DNA of 64,000 nt from Micromonospora sp. MA102 (GCF_025460765.1 NZ_JAMWEG010000001.1:620001-684000); one strand, 5' to 3'. Counted from the first letter of the stretch, positions 9,973-21,120 are shown. Numbers and translations: made by a program. The notes: generated by a model from the letters alone, not told the origin.

Positions 9973-12900
9973 ATGCTCCGATCAGGCCCGTCCCGTCTGC
10001 TCACCCTGGTGGCCACCGCCGTCACCGGAGCGTCCACACTCGTCGCGGTCGCCTCGCCCGCCGCGGCGGCACCGCTCACCCTCACCCCGTACGTCAACCC
10101 GTTCATCGGCACCGACGACAGCAACGCGCCGAACCCCGTCGGCGGCGGCGCCGGCGGCAGCACCGTCCCCGGCCCGGTGCAGCCCTTCGGCATGGTGCAG
10201 CTGAGCCCGGACACCCCCACCGCCTCACCGTCGGGCTACCGGTTCAGCGACACCCAGATCGAGGAGTTCAGCCTCACCCACTTCAACGGCGCCGGCTGCG
10301 CCAACAACGAGGACCTCGGGATCCTGCCCGTGACCGGCGCGCTCGGCGCCTCGCCGGGCACCTCGTGGACCTCCTACCGCGCCACCCAGGACAAGGCGCA
10401 GGAACAGGCCCGACCCGGCTTCTACCGGGCCGTGCTCAGCAACTACGGCAACACCCGGGTCGAGGCGTCGGCCACCCAGCGCAGCGCCGTCCTGCGCCTG
10501 ACCTATCCCGCCACCAGCACCGCGCGGGTGCTGGTCAACACCAGTCGCAGCGCCACCGGCAGCCGCGCCGGCTCGATCCAGATCAGCGGCTCCACCGTGA
10601 CCGGCAGCGTCACCGGCGGCGGCTTCTGCGGCAACAGCAGGACGTACCAGATCTTCTACCGGATGGAGTTCGACCGCGCCCCCAGCGGCGTCGGCACCTG
10701 GCTCGGCGGCACGGTGACGGCCGGCTCCACGAGCGCCAGCGGCACCAACTCCGGCGGGTACCTGACCTTCGACACCTCCGGCAACCCGGTGGTGCAGGTC
10801 AAGGTCGGCATCTCCTTCGTCAGCGCGGCGGGCGCGCAGGCCAACCTGGCCGCCGAGCAGTCCGGCTTCGCCTTCGACACCGTCCGCGCCAACGCCGACG
10901 CCCAGTGGAACGCGATCCTCAACCGCGTGCAGGTCACCGGCGGCGCCGCCGCCGACCTGCAGAAGTTCTACACCGCGCTGTACCGGGTGTTCATCAACCC
11001 GAACCTGGCCAGCGACGTCGACGGGCAGTACCGCGGCTTCGACAACGCCGTCCACACCGCCGGCCACCCGGTCTACCAGAACTACTCCGGTTGGGACATC
11101 TACCGGTCCTGGGCCGCGCTGATCGCCTTCCTCGCGCCCGCGGAGGCGGCCGACATCGCCCGGTCCATGGTGCTCGACGGCCAGCAGGGCGGCCTGCTGC
11201 CGAAGTGGTCGCACAACACCAACGAGACCTTCGTCATGACCGGCGACCCCGGCCCGATCATCGTGGACAGCATGTACCAGTTCGGCGTACGCGGGTTCGA
11301 CACCGCGGCGGCGCTGGCCCTGATGAAGAAGAGTTCCGCCGGCGGCACCACCCAGGGCAGCCCGATCCGCGGCCGGCAGAGCGGCTACGTCCAACGCCAG
11401 TACATCGACGGGGACCCGTCGGACTCGCTGGAGTACTCCGCCAGCGACTTCGCGGTGGCCCAGTTCGCCCGGGCCCTGGGCGACACCGCCACCTACGACA
11501 CGCACATGGCGCGGGCCCAGTGGTGGCGCAACACGTTCAACCCCGAGTCGGGCTACGTCCACCCGCGCAACGCCGACGGCACCTGGCCGTGGCCGCTCGA
11601 CCCGGCCAGCCAGTCGAACTTCGTCGAGGGCAACGCGTCCCAGTACACCTGGATGGTCCCCTACAACCTCGGTGCGATGATCGACCTCATGGGCGGGCGG
11701 CAGACCGCCGTCCAGCGCCTCGACCACCACTTCACCCAGACCAACGGCGGCCAGTCGCAGCCGTACTTCTACATCGGCAACGAGCCGGAGCACGGCGTCC
11801 CCTGGGCCTACCACTTCGCCTCGGCGCCGGCCGGCACCAGCGCCGCGGTCCGGCGGATCATGAACGAGTCGTTCACCACCGGCCCCGGCGGCCTGCCCGG
11901 CAACGACGACCTCGGGGCGACCTCCGCCTGGTATGTCTGGTCCGCCCTGGGCATGTATCCGCCCACGCCGGGGGCCGACACCCTCGCGCTGCACGGCCCG
12001 ATCTTCCCGTCGATCCTCGTCGACCGGCCGGCCGGTGACGTCCAGATCACCGCCGCCAACGCCGGCCAGGGCAACCAGTACGTGCAGAGCCTCGCCGTCA
12101 ACGGGGCCACCACCCAGCGCACCTGGCTGCGCTACGGCGACCTCGCGGGCGGCGCCACGCTGGCGTACACGATGGGCGGCGGGCCGTCCTCCTGGGGCAC
12201 CAACCCCGCCGACGCACCGCCGTCGTTCACCGACGGCGCCACCCCACCGGCCGCCGCGCCGGAGCTGGGCGCCAACCTGGCCGCCGGCAAGCCGGCCAGC
12301 GGCTCGGCCGCGTGCAACACCGCGGAGGGCCCGGAGAAGGCGTTCGACGGCCGCCTGGGCAGCGCCAGCAAGTGGTGCTCGCTCGCCTCCGGGACGAAGT
12401 TCCTCCAGGTCGACCTCGGCGCGAACCAGACCGTCCGCTCCTTCGTCGTCAAGCACGCCGGGCTGGGCGGGGAGAACACCGGCTGGAACACCGGTGCCTT
12501 CACCATCCAGACCAGCACCGACGGCAGCGCCTGGACGACCCGGGCCACCGGCACCGGAAACCGCGCGAGCCGCACCTACCACCCCGTCCCGGCCGTCACG
12601 GCCCGGTACGTCCGGCTCACCATCACCACGCCGACCAACAACGGCAACACCGCCGCCCGCATCGACGAGTTCGAGGTGTACGGCGGCGCCGGTGCGACGA
12701 ACCTGGCGCTGAACCGGCCCGCCACCGCCGACTCGCAGTGCGCGAGCACGGAGGGGCCCGAGAAGGCCGTCAACGGCAGCACCACCGGCGGCAACTCCGA
12801 CAAGTGGTGCTCGACCGGCGCCACGAAGTCCCTCCGCATCGACCTGGGCGCCGGCCACCACATCCAGTCCGTCACCGTCCACCACGCCGCCGCCGGCGGC

Positions 12901-13116
12901 GAGGATCCCGCCTGGAACACCCGGGACTTCGACCTGCAGGTCTCCCCCGACGGGTCGACGTGGACGACGGTGGCGCAGGTCCGCGGCAACACGGCGGGCG
13001 TGAGCAGCCACCCGATGTCGGTCGACGGCAGGTACGTGCAGGTCCGGGTGCTCACCCCCACCCAGACCAGCGACGCGGCCGCCCGCCTCTACGAGGTCGA
13101 GGTCTTCGGCACCTGA
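9973..13116 (+). CDS. Secreted GH92 alpha-mannosidase with two C-terminal F5/8-type carbohydrate-binding domains
   Basis: Calcium-dependent exo-alpha-mannosidase family protein of 1047 residues. The ATG at 9973 follows AAGGAGG and starts a clear signal peptide ending SPAAAA; an in-frame ATG at 9910 lies upstream of the ribosome site and was rejected. The GH92 domain (about 35-745) shows YVNPFIGTDD near its start, GNEPEHGVPWAY and GNDDLGATSAWYVW, the last carrying the acidic residues assigned to catalysis in this family. Two discoidin/CBM32-like repeats follow (about 768-905 and 910-1047), each with EGPEKA and KWCS motifs, probably for glycan binding. Context with the importer implies release of mannose from fungal or other mannosides outside the cell. 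Linkage specificity is not readable. Confidence 0.92.
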   Translation: MLRSGPSRLLTLVATAVTGASTLVAVASPAAAAPLTLTPYVNPFIGTDDSNAPNPVGGGAGGSTVPGPVQPFGMVQLSPDTPTASPSGYRFSDTQIEEFSLTHFNGAGCANNEDLGILPVTGALGASPGTSWTSYRATQDKAQEQARPGFYRAVLSNYGNTRVEASATQRSAVLRLTYPATSTARVLVNTSRSATGSRAGSIQISGSTVTGSVTGGGFCGNSRTYQIFYRMEFDRAPSGVGTWLGGTVTAGSTSASGTNSGGYLTFDTSGNPVVQVKVGISFVSAAGAQANLAAEQSGFAFDTVRANADAQWNAILNRVQVTGGAAADLQKFYTALYRVFINPNLASDVDGQYRGFDNAVHTAGHPVYQNYSGWDIYRSWAALIAFLAPAEAADIARSMVLDGQQGGLLPKWSHNTNETFVMTGDPGPIIVDSMYQFGVRGFDTAAALALMKKSSAGGTTQGSPIRGRQSGYVQRQYIDGDPSDSLEYSASDFAVAQFARALGDTATYDTHMARAQWWRNTFNPESGYVHPRNADGTWPWPLDPASQSNFVEGNASQYTWMVPYNLGAMIDLMGGRQTAVQRLDHHFTQTNGGQSQPYFYIGNEPEHGVPWAYHFASAPAGTSAAVRRIMNESFTTGPGGLPGNDDLGATSAWYVWSALGMYPPTPGADTLALHGPIFPSILVDRPAGDVQITAANAGQGNQYVQSLAVNGATTQRTWLRYGDLAGGATLAYTMGGGPSSWGTNPADAPPSFTDGATPPAAAPELGANLAAGKPASGSAACNTAEGPEKAFDGRLGSASKWCSLASGTKFLQVDLGANQTVRSFVVKHAGLGGENTGWNTGAFTIQTSTDGSAWTTRATGTGNRASRTYHPVPAVTARYVRLTITTPTNNGNTAARIDEFEVYGGAGATNLALNRPATADSQCASTEGPEKAVNGSTTGGNSDKWCSTGATKSLRIDLGAGHHIQSVTVHHAAAGGEDPAWNTRDFDLQVSPDGSTWTTVAQVRGNTAGVSSHPMSVDGRYVQVRVLTPTQTSDAAARLYEVEVFGT

Positions 13117-13140
13117 CCCCGGGCCGACACCCCGCTCGGA

Positions 13141-13172
13141 CGGCGGCCGGCGCCCACGGGCACCGGCCGCCG
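13141..13172 (+). terminator. Intrinsic terminator after GH92
   Basis: A 10-bp perfect stem (13141-13150 with 13163-13172) has a further GCCC/GGGC pairing inside the loop. It lies 24 bp after the GH92 stop. Confidence 0.7.
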
Positions 13173-13226
13173 CCGGAGCGGAAAAGCGCGTGCGGATCAG
13201 GCGGTGACCGCTCTACCGTGCCCGGC

Positions 13227-13970
13227 GTGACCCTGGACATCGTGAGCCTGGCCGAACGCCCCGATCTGGCGCCGCTGCTCGACAAGGATTTCGACGGCGC
13301 CTGGCCACCGTTCATGCTCTGGGACCCGATGGGCTCGGTGTACTACAGCGTGGCCCACGACCTCTACCCGGAGTTCGTCTTCGCCGCCGTCGACCCGGCC
13401 GAGCCGGGCCGCGCCGTCGCCCGGGCGTACGCCGTGCCGTTGCGCTGGACGGAGGACGAGCTGCCCGACGGCGGCTGGGACCGGATGATCCAGCGGGCGG
13501 CCGTCGGCCGGCTCACCGGCGCCACCCCGAACCTGGTCTCGGCGCTGGAGATCTGCGTGCGGCCGGACCGGCGCGGCGGCGGCGTGTCCGGCCTGATGCT
13601 GGCGGCGATGCGCGCGGCGGTCGCCCGGCTGGGCTTCGACACCCTGGTGGCGCCGGTGCGCCCGAACGGCAAGGCCGCCGTCCCCGACCTCCCGATGAGC
13701 GGGTACGCGGCGCGGGTGCGCCCCGACGGCCTGCCGGTCGACCCGTGGCTGCGGGTGCACGTGCGGGCCGGCGGGGTGATCGAGCGGGTGGCGCCCCGGT
13801 CGATGGCGGTCACCGGCACCCTCGCCGACTGGCGGCGGTGGACCGGTCTGCCGTTCGACACCAGCGGGCCGGTGCACGTGCCGGGCGCGCTGGCGCCCGT
13901 GCTGGTCGACGTGGCGCACGACCACGCCGCCTACGTCGAGCCGAACGTGTGGGTGCGGCACCGGCTGTGA
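13227..13970 (+). CDS. GNAT-like N-acetyltransferase family protein
   Basis: Protein of 247 residues with the acetyl-CoA-binding pattern of GNAT enzymes (EICVRPDRRGGGVSGLMLAAM) in the middle. The substrate is unknown. The GTG start is chosen because TACCGT (13214-13219) lies 7 bases before it, the leaderless arrangement seen elsewhere here, and because the reading frame further upstream overlaps GH92 and reads as Arg/Pro-rich shadow. It stands alone between GH92 and a convergent DUF1330 gene. Confidence 0.75.
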   Translation: MTLDIVSLAERPDLAPLLDKDFDGAWPPFMLWDPMGSVYYSVAHDLYPEFVFAAVDPAEPGRAVARAYAVPLRWTEDELPDGGWDRMIQRAAVGRLTGATPNLVSALEICVRPDRRGGGVSGLMLAAMRAAVARLGFDTLVAPVRPNGKAAVPDLPMSGYAARVRPDGLPVDPWLRVHVRAGGVIERVAPRSMAVTGTLADWRRWTGLPFDTSGPVHVPGALAPVLVDVAHDHAAYVEPNVWVRHRL

Positions 13971-13980
13971 CGGGCGGTGG

Positions 13981-14286
13981 TCAGGCCGGCCAGGCGTGAC
14001 CGATCCCGTCGAGCAGGAGGACGACTCCCTCGGTGGCGGCCTCCCGGTCCCGGGAGATCTCCCGGTATTCCGGCGAGGTGGACCACCGCTCGAAGTCCTC
14101 CCGGTTGTCGAAGGACATGAGCACGACCTTCTCGTGGGGCCAGCTCCCCTCGACCACCCGCGGGGACGGGTCGGCCGCGAGCAACCGGCCGCCGTGCCGG
14201 GCCAGGACGGGCAGGAAGGCGGCGACGTACCGGTCGTAGCGCTGCCGGTCGTGGACGGTGATCTGCGCGAGGGCGTAGACGGTCAC
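13981..14286 (-). CDS. DUF1330 family protein
   Basis: Small cytosolic protein of 101 residues with the DUF1330 ferredoxin-like pattern: YALAQITVHDRQRYDRYVAAF at the start, then VVEGSWPHEKVVLMSFDNREDFERW. Function of the family is not established. A minus-strand TAGCCT box (14293-14298) lies 6 bases before the GTG start, suggesting leaderless expression. Confidence 0.85.
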   Translation of the reverse strand: MTVYALAQITVHDRQRYDRYVAAFLPVLARHGGRLLAADPSPRVVEGSWPHEKVVLMSFDNREDFERWSTSPEYREISRDREAATEGVVLLLDGIGHAWPA

Positions 14287-14516
14287 CGGCCCAGGCTACT
14301 CACCGGTACGCGCCGTCGGTGTCCCCCGGTCCGGCGGCGCGGAGCCGCCTTTCCGGCATCCACCGCCCGGCGCGGCCCGCCGAGCCGGACGGCTCGGGAA
14401 CCCCTGCGGCACGGAAGCTGTCAACTGCCCGAATCACCCTGGCCAGATCGCCGCTGACCTGCGGATACTGGACCCGAGGCCAGCCGCCGAGCTGCGCCGG
14501 TTGGGGGGCAGTCACC

Positions 14517-15470
14517 ATGATCGACCAGGAGACCCAACCCGGGACCACACCGGAGACACCACCGCCGGCGCCGCCCGGGTCCACGGTGCCCACCGCGGTC
14601 TGGCAGGTGCGGGTACGCACCAAGCTGGACGACCTGTACCAGCAGCTGAGCGGCCTGGAGGCCGGCGGCGCGAGCCCCGAGCGGGTCGCCACACTGCGCG
14701 TCCAGCTGTCCGGTGTGGAGTCCGTGCTGGGCCGCAGCGGGGTGGTCGAGTGGCTGCGCGGCGGCAACCTGGAATACGCCTGGCAGACCATCCACTCGGT
14801 GGAACGCGCCATGGTGGGGCTGCGGACGCCGGAGGAGCTGCTCGGCCTGCTGCCGGCGTACCAGGGCGCGGCCGCGCAGTTCCTGAAGGCCGACGACAAG
14901 GTGCTTACCGACTTCGACGCGTCGGCGGACGCGGCGGCGCCGGCCCGGTTCCAGGCCAAGGTGCAGGCGTTGCTGCTGCGCTACCACGCGGCGTCGGACG
15001 AGTTCCACGAGTCGGTGCGCCGGTTGCGCAACCGGATGCTGGGGCTGTCGGTCTTCGCGCTGGTCGCCGAGGTGCTCATGGTGCTGGTGCAGTGGCGCAG
15101 CCGGGACGTGCAGCTGCTCAAGCCGCCGACCGACGCGCCCGGCGTGCCGGCCTGGCGGCTGCTGTTCTTCGTGCTCATCGCCGGGGCGCTCGGCGCGTTC
15201 ATCAGCGCCCTGCCCTCGATGATCACCTCGCGCTCCGGCGGCCTGCCCTACAAGCTGCCCTTCCAGCAGGGCCTGCTGAAGCTGGCCATCGGTCCACTCG
15301 TCGCGGTCGTCGGGATCATGCTGGTGATCGGCGGTCTGGTGGAGACCACGGTGAACAGCACCGCCGCCCTGCTGGGCGTCGCCATCGTCTTCGGCGCCGG
15401 GCAGCAGGCGGTCACCGCGTTCGCCGACCGCCGGGCCTCGGAGCTGCTCACCCCGGTCACGAAGGGCTGA
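14517..15470 (+). CDS. Membrane protein of unknown function
   Basis: I do not recognise the family. The 317 residues start with a Pro-rich N-terminus, then an alpha-helical soluble part (about 25-160), then four hydrophobic segments (LSVFALVAEVLMVLVQW; LLFFVLIAGALGAFI; AIGPLVAVVGIMLVIGGLV; LLGVAIVFGAGQQAVTAFA). The ATG follows a run of six G's 8-13 bases upstream. It looks like a cytosolic helical domain tethered to a four-helix membrane anchor. The downstream antibiotic-monooxygenase-like gene has its own promoter. Confidence 0.8.
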   Translation: MIDQETQPGTTPETPPPAPPGSTVPTAVWQVRVRTKLDDLYQQLSGLEAGGASPERVATLRVQLSGVESVLGRSGVVEWLRGGNLEYAWQTIHSVERAMVGLRTPEELLGLLPAYQGAAAQFLKADDKVLTDFDASADAAAPARFQAKVQALLLRYHAASDEFHESVRRLRNRMLGLSVFALVAEVLMVLVQWRSRDVQLLKPPTDAPGVPAWRLLFFVLIAGALGAFISALPSMITSRSGGLPYKLPFQQGLLKLAIGPLVAVVGIMLVIGGLVETTVNSTAALLGVAIVFGAGQQAVTAFADRRASELLTPVTKG

Positions 15471-15516
15471 CCGGCGACGGCCGCGAGCCGGTGACGGCCT
15501 GGGTAGCCTGAAGCGC

Positions 15517-15849
15517 ATGATCTTCATTACCGCGAAGTTCCGGGTCCGGCCCGAGGACGCCGACCGCTGGCCGCAGATCGCCGCCGAGTTCACCGAGGCC
15601 ACCCGGGCCGAGCCGGGCTGCCTCTGGTTCGACTGGTCCCGCAGCCTGGACGACCCGACGGAGTACGTGCTGGTCGAGGCCTTCCGCGACGACGACGCCG
15701 GCGCGGCGCACGTGCGGTCCGCGCACTTCCGCGAGGCCCAGCGCACCCTTCCGCCGCACCTGGCCGAGACGCCCCGGATCGTCAACACGACCGTGCCGCA
15801 GCAGGACTGGTCGCGGCTCGGCGAGATGGCCGTCCCCGAGAGCGACTGA
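15517..15849 (+). CDS. Putative quinol monooxygenase (ABM domain)
   Basis: Small enzyme-like protein of 110 residues with the antibiotic biosynthesis monooxygenase fold: ITAKFRVRPEDADRWPQIAAEF at the start, EPGCLWFDWSRSLDDPTEYVLVEAF in the centre and AHVRSAHFREAQ with the conserved histidine. YgiN-like members act on quinols or other aromatics without cofactor; the substrate here is unknown. TAGCCT (15504-15509) lies exactly 7 bases before the ATG and no Shine-Dalgarno sequence is present, so the mRNA is probably leaderless. Confidence 0.87.
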   Translation: MIFITAKFRVRPEDADRWPQIAAEFTEATRAEPGCLWFDWSRSLDDPTEYVLVEAFRDDDAGAAHVRSAHFREAQRTLPPHLAETPRIVNTTVPQQDWSRLGEMAVPESD

Positions 15850-15963
15850 CCGGCGCCGAGGGGTGTACGGGCGGGATCAGCGGGAAAGGCACGCCGGCCT
15901 GTCGGTACCCGGCCGCCCACTCGACCGGTCACCGACACCTTCTCGGACACGGGGTGACGACGG

Positions 15964-16944
15964 ATGACACGAGAGACGACCATGGGGGCCCGCTCGGTGA
16001 CCGACGGTCTCGGGATCCAGCGGGCGACCGGGGACCAGGGGTCGGAGGGACTGGCCCGCCTCCTGGGCTGGTTCAGCCTGGGCCTCGGCGTGACCGCGCT
16101 CGCGGCCGGGTCACGGGTGGCCCGGGCGGCCGGCGTGGACGACTCGCGCACGGCCCGGACGATGCTGCGGGCCGCCGGGATCCGGGAGATCGGCCACGCC
16201 GCGGTGCTGCTGGTGCCGCGCCGGGCGGGGCTGGGGCCCTGGACCCGGGTGGCGGGTGACGTGCTGGACCTGGCCGCGACCGGCCAGGCGTACCGCAACC
16301 GGTGCGGCGAGCGGCGCCGGCGGGCCGGTCTCACCCTCGCCGTCCTCGGCGGGATCACCGCCGTCGACCTGTACGCCTCGCTGCGCGCCACCCGCAACCG
16401 GCGGGTCAGTCCGGAGGGCTTCGCGCACGGCTCCGTGACGATCAACCGCACCCGCGAGGAGGCGTACCGCTTCTGGCACGACTTCGAGAACCTGCCGCGG
16501 TTCATGTACCACCTGCAGTCGGTGACCAGCACCGGCCCGCGGCGTTCCCGCTGGTCGGCGAAGGCGCCGGCCGGCCGGGCCGTCGCGTGGGAGGCGGAGA
16601 TCGTCGACGAGCGCCCCGGCGAGTTCATCCGATGGCGCTCCGTCGACGGCGCCCGCGTGCCCAACTCCGGCACCGTCCGGTTCACCCAGGCCGCCGGCGG
16701 CAACGGCACCGAGGTGCGGGTGGAACTGGAGTACGCGGTGCCCGGCCGCCGGGTGGGCACGCTGGTGGCGAGGGCGTTCGGCGAGAACCCGCAGCAGCAG
16801 ATCTGCGACGACCTGCGGCGGTTCAAGCAGGTCATCGAGACCGGCGAGCTGACCCGGTCGGACGGGACACCCGACGGCACGAGCATCCAGAACCAGGCGA
16901 AGCAGCGTCCGGCGCGCCCGCTGGCGACCCACCGGACCGCGTGA
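15964..16944 (+). CDS. SRPBCC-family (cyclase/dehydrase-like) membrane-associated protein
   Basis: The C-terminal half of this 326-residue protein is an SRPBCC/START-like ligand-binding domain (SVTINRTREEAYRFWHDFENLPRFMYHL to QQQICDDLRRFKQVIE). The N-terminal half has hydrophobic segments (LLGWFSLGLGVTALAAG; AGLTLAVLGGITAVDLYASL), suggesting membrane attachment. The gene ends 10 bp before a zinc alcohol dehydrogenase with a strong ribosome site, so the two form an operon. The ligand is unknown; a stress or lipid role is only a guess. Confidence 0.8.
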   Translation: MTRETTMGARSVTDGLGIQRATGDQGSEGLARLLGWFSLGLGVTALAAGSRVARAAGVDDSRTARTMLRAAGIREIGHAAVLLVPRRAGLGPWTRVAGDVLDLAATGQAYRNRCGERRRRAGLTLAVLGGITAVDLYASLRATRNRRVSPEGFAHGSVTINRTREEAYRFWHDFENLPRFMYHLQSVTSTGPRRSRWSAKAPAGRAVAWEAEIVDERPGEFIRWRSVDGARVPNSGTVRFTQAAGGNGTEVRVELEYAVPGRRVGTLVARAFGENPQQQICDDLRRFKQVIETGELTRSDGTPDGTSIQNQAKQRPARPLATHRTA

Positions 16945-16954
16945 GGGAGGCACC

Positions 16955-18130
16955 ATGAAGGCCAACTGCTGGATGGCGCCGAACCGGGTGGCCGTGGAGG
17001 AGGTACCGGACCCGACGGTCCTCAACCCGCGCGACGCGGTCGTCAAGGTCACCTCGACGGCGATCTGCGGATCCGACCTGCACCTGCTCGACGGGTTCAT
17101 CCCGGCCATGAAGCGCGGCGACGTGCTCGGCCATGAGTTCATGGGCGAGGTCGTCGAGCTGGGCCCGGGGGCGCGGGACGGGCTGCGCGTCGGCGACCGG
17201 GTGGTCGTCGGCTTCCCCATCGCCTGCGGAGACTGCGCCTCGTGTCAACGGGGCCTCTACTCGGTCTGCGAGAACTCCAACCCGAACGCGGCGATCGCGG
17301 AGACCGCCATGGGCCACACCCCGGCCGGGATCTTCGGCTACTCGCACCTGATGGGCGGGTACGCGGGCGGGCAGGCCGAGTACGTCCGGGTCCCGTACGC
17401 CGACGTCGGCGCGCTCAAGGTCGACGACGACCTGCCGGACGAGCAGGTGCTGTTCCTGTCCGACGTGCTGCCCACCGGTTACATGGCCGCCGAGATGGGC
17501 GACGTCAAGCCCGGCGACGTGGTGGCGGTCTGGGGCGCGGGGCCGGTCGGCCAGTTCGCCGCGGTGAGCGCCTTCCTGCTCGGCGCCGAGCAGGTGGTGG
17601 TCATCGACCGGTTCCCGTACCGGTTGCGGATCGCGCGGGACCGGGCCGGCGCGGACACGATCAACTACGAGGAGACCGACGTCCTGGACACGCTGCGCGA
17701 GATGACCGCCGGCCGCGGGCCGGATGTCTGCATCGACGCCGTCGGCATGGAGGGGCACCACCCCTCGGCGGCGCTGCACGCGTACGACCGGGCGAAGCAG
17801 GCGGTGAAGGCGGAGACCGACCGGCCGCACGCGCTGCGCGAGGCGATCCTGGCGTGCCGCAACGGCGGCACCGTCTCGGCGATCGGGGCGTACGGCGGGT
17901 TCATCGACAAGTTCCCGATGGGCTCGTTCATGAACCGGTCGCTGACCCTGCGCTCCGGGCAGGCCCACGTGCAGCGCTACATGCGCCCGCTGCTGGAGCG
18001 CATCCGCAAGGGCGAGATCGACCCGAGCTTCATCATCACCCACACCATGGGCCTCGGCGACGCGCCGCACGGCTACGACATCTTCAAGAACAAGCAGGAC
18101 GACTGCCTGAAGGTGGTGCTCAAGCCCTGA
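16955..18130 (+). CDS. Zinc-dependent alcohol dehydrogenase (formaldehyde dehydrogenase-like)
   Basis: Medium-chain dehydrogenase of 391 residues. The catalytic zinc site is ICGSDLHLLDG and GHEFMGEVV; the structural zinc site is CGDCASCQRGLYSVC. The Rossmann motif is VWGAGPVGQFAA. Overall the pattern resembles glutathione-independent formaldehyde dehydrogenases and related NAD-dependent enzymes (VCIDAVGMEGHH). The ATG follows GAGGGAGG. It is translated from the same operon as the SRPBCC protein 10 bp upstream. The physiological substrate cannot be fixed by sequence. Confidence 0.9.
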   Translation: MKANCWMAPNRVAVEEVPDPTVLNPRDAVVKVTSTAICGSDLHLLDGFIPAMKRGDVLGHEFMGEVVELGPGARDGLRVGDRVVVGFPIACGDCASCQRGLYSVCENSNPNAAIAETAMGHTPAGIFGYSHLMGGYAGGQAEYVRVPYADVGALKVDDDLPDEQVLFLSDVLPTGYMAAEMGDVKPGDVVAVWGAGPVGQFAAVSAFLLGAEQVVVIDRFPYRLRIARDRAGADTINYEETDVLDTLREMTAGRGPDVCIDAVGMEGHHPSAALHAYDRAKQAVKAETDRPHALREAILACRNGGTVSAIGAYGGFIDKFPMGSFMNRSLTLRSGQAHVQRYMRPLLERIRKGEIDPSFIITHTMGLGDAPHGYDIFKNKQDDCLKVVLKP

Positions 18131-18158
18131 AAATTTCCAACAATCAGCGCCTTCGATA

Positions 18159-18188
18159 TTGAAGCTTCTTTGCGTGGGCGGCTACCCT
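18159..18188 (+). promoter_or_regulatory. Promoter of small secreted protein gene
   Basis: TTGAAG (18159-18164), an 18-bp spacer and TACCCT (18183-18188) give a start about 36 bases before the ATG. The surrounding 18129-18175 stretch is unusually A/T-rich for this window. Confidence 0.5.
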
Positions 18189-18230
18189 CCGAAGGAAGTG
18201 ATCGACTATCCACCGTGGAGGGGTCGGACC

Positions 18231-18590
18231 ATGCGCAAGCTGATGTCGGCGGTCGGTGCGGGGGCGTTGCTGGCGGCGGGACTGTTCGTCGGTGCCGCAC
18301 CGGCGCAGGCGGCGGCCTGCACCCTGGTGCAGTCCGAGATCTACAACGGGGCCAACATCATCGCCTGGGCCCGGGGCCTGGAGGGCTGCTCCGGCGACGT
18401 CTACTGGGAGATCCAGTCCGGCGACGGCGGCGGCTGGCAGGTCACCGAGAGCGGCACGACGCACTACGACAACCAGGTCGTCAGCTACTACGGCGACGTC
18501 GAGCTGCCGTGCTACCTGCGGCTGTACGCGAAGTTCGGCACGCAGGAGAAGCTCACCCAGCCGGCGCGCAACAACAACTGCGCCGGCTGA
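18231..18590 (+). CDS. Small secreted protein of unknown function
   Basis: The 119-residue product begins with a clear Sec signal (MRKLMSAVGAGALLAAGLF to APAQA, cut near residue 26). The mature part of about 93 residues has four cysteines (ACTLV, EGCSG, LPCYL, NNCAG), likely two disulfides, and is rich in Tyr, Gly and Asn. I do not recognise a domain. The ATG at 18231 is preferred because GTGGAGGGG lies upstream; an in-frame extension to 18159 would cover the promoter. It converges on the broken protease gene. Confidence 0.8.
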   Translation: MRKLMSAVGAGALLAAGLFVGAAPAQAAACTLVQSEIYNGANIIAWARGLEGCSGDVYWEIQSGDGGGWQVTESGTTHYDNQVVSYYGDVELPCYLRLYAKFGTQEKLTQPARNNNCAG

Positions 18591-18598
18591 CCGGACGG

Positions 18599-18633
18599 GC
18601 CGGGCGGGGAACGCTCTCGGCGCCCCGCCCGGC
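18599..18633. terminator. Bidirectional terminator
   Basis: GCCGGGCGGGG (18599-18609) pairs with CCCCGCCCGGC (18623-18633), loop 13. It sits between the converging secreted-protein gene and protease pseudogene. Confidence 0.7.
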
Positions 18634-18637
18634 GCGC

Positions 18638-19326
18638 TCAGGGAATGGTGAGGCCGTACGCGGCGAGGATCTCCGTGATCGGCTGGTAGTAGCTGGTGCC
18701 CCCGGAGGTGCAGTTGCCGCTGCCGCCGGAGAGGATCCCGATGACCGTGCCGGTCGACGCCACGTAGAGCGGGCCGCCGCTGTCCCCCGGTTCCGCGCAG
18801 ATGTTGGTGCGGATCAGCCCGGACACCGCGCCCTCGGCGTAGTTGACGGTCTGGTTCAGGCCGGTGACGGAGCCGCACCGCACGCCCGTGGTGGCGCCGC
18901 TGCGGCAGACCGCCTGGCCCACGTACGCGGTGCCGGCGCCGCTGATGGTCACCTGGCCGGGATAGGTGTACACGGCGCTGGGGTGGGCGACCGTGCCGGT
19001 GTAGCGGACCACGAGCAGCGGCCTCCCCCGCCGTAGATCGCCTGCCCGCCCGCGATCAGGGTGCGCAACCGGCCGGGTTCGTGGCGGAGCACCGCGCCGG
19101 CCCGTGCCGCGGTGCGCCGCAGCGCGGCGAGGTCGACGCCGGTGACGGTGTCATCGACGGTGAGCGTCATCCGGCCACTGGCCGGGTCGATCCCCTACGC
19201 GGTGCCGGCGGTACGCACCGCGGCGAGCCCGGTGGGCGTGGATTCCGGGGCGGCGCCGGCCCGGGCGGCGGTCGGGGCGCCGGCGAGCAGCGTGGCCACG
19301 GCGAGGACGGCGAGCGATCGGCGCAT
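18638..19326 (-). pseudogene. Broken streptogrisin-type serine protease (S1 family)
   Basis: Three pieces of one protease gene lie in order. A signal peptide (MRRSLAVLAVATLLAGAPT, start 19326) leads into an in-frame TAG at 19195-19197. The same frame then continues through a propeptide to AGGQAIYGGGGRCS, the usual mature N-terminus. At about 19015-19025 the frame shifts directly to LLVVRYTGTVAHPSAV and the intact C-terminal part with [12 protein letters not shown]. Compared with the intact relative at 36264-37118, roughly 60 residues holding the catalytic His (TAGHC) and Asp are missing. The serine remains. The product cannot be an active protease unless the sequence is in error. Confidence 0.82.
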
Positions 19327-21083
<1,757 letters not shown>

Positions 21084-21091
21084 CCGTCCGG

Positions 21092-21120
21092 GGCCCGGCG
21101 CGGCGCCGCCGCGCCGGGCC
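21092..21120. terminator. Bidirectional terminator
   Basis: A 13-bp perfect stem (21092-21104 with 21108-21120) has a 3-base loop, between the convergent xylanase and antiporter genes. Confidence 0.75.

Noticed and set aside
10225..13011. Antisense open frame of 928 codons opposite GH92
   Set aside because: Composition is Gly/Val/Arg-rich without motifs, while GH92 on the other strand is unmistakable.
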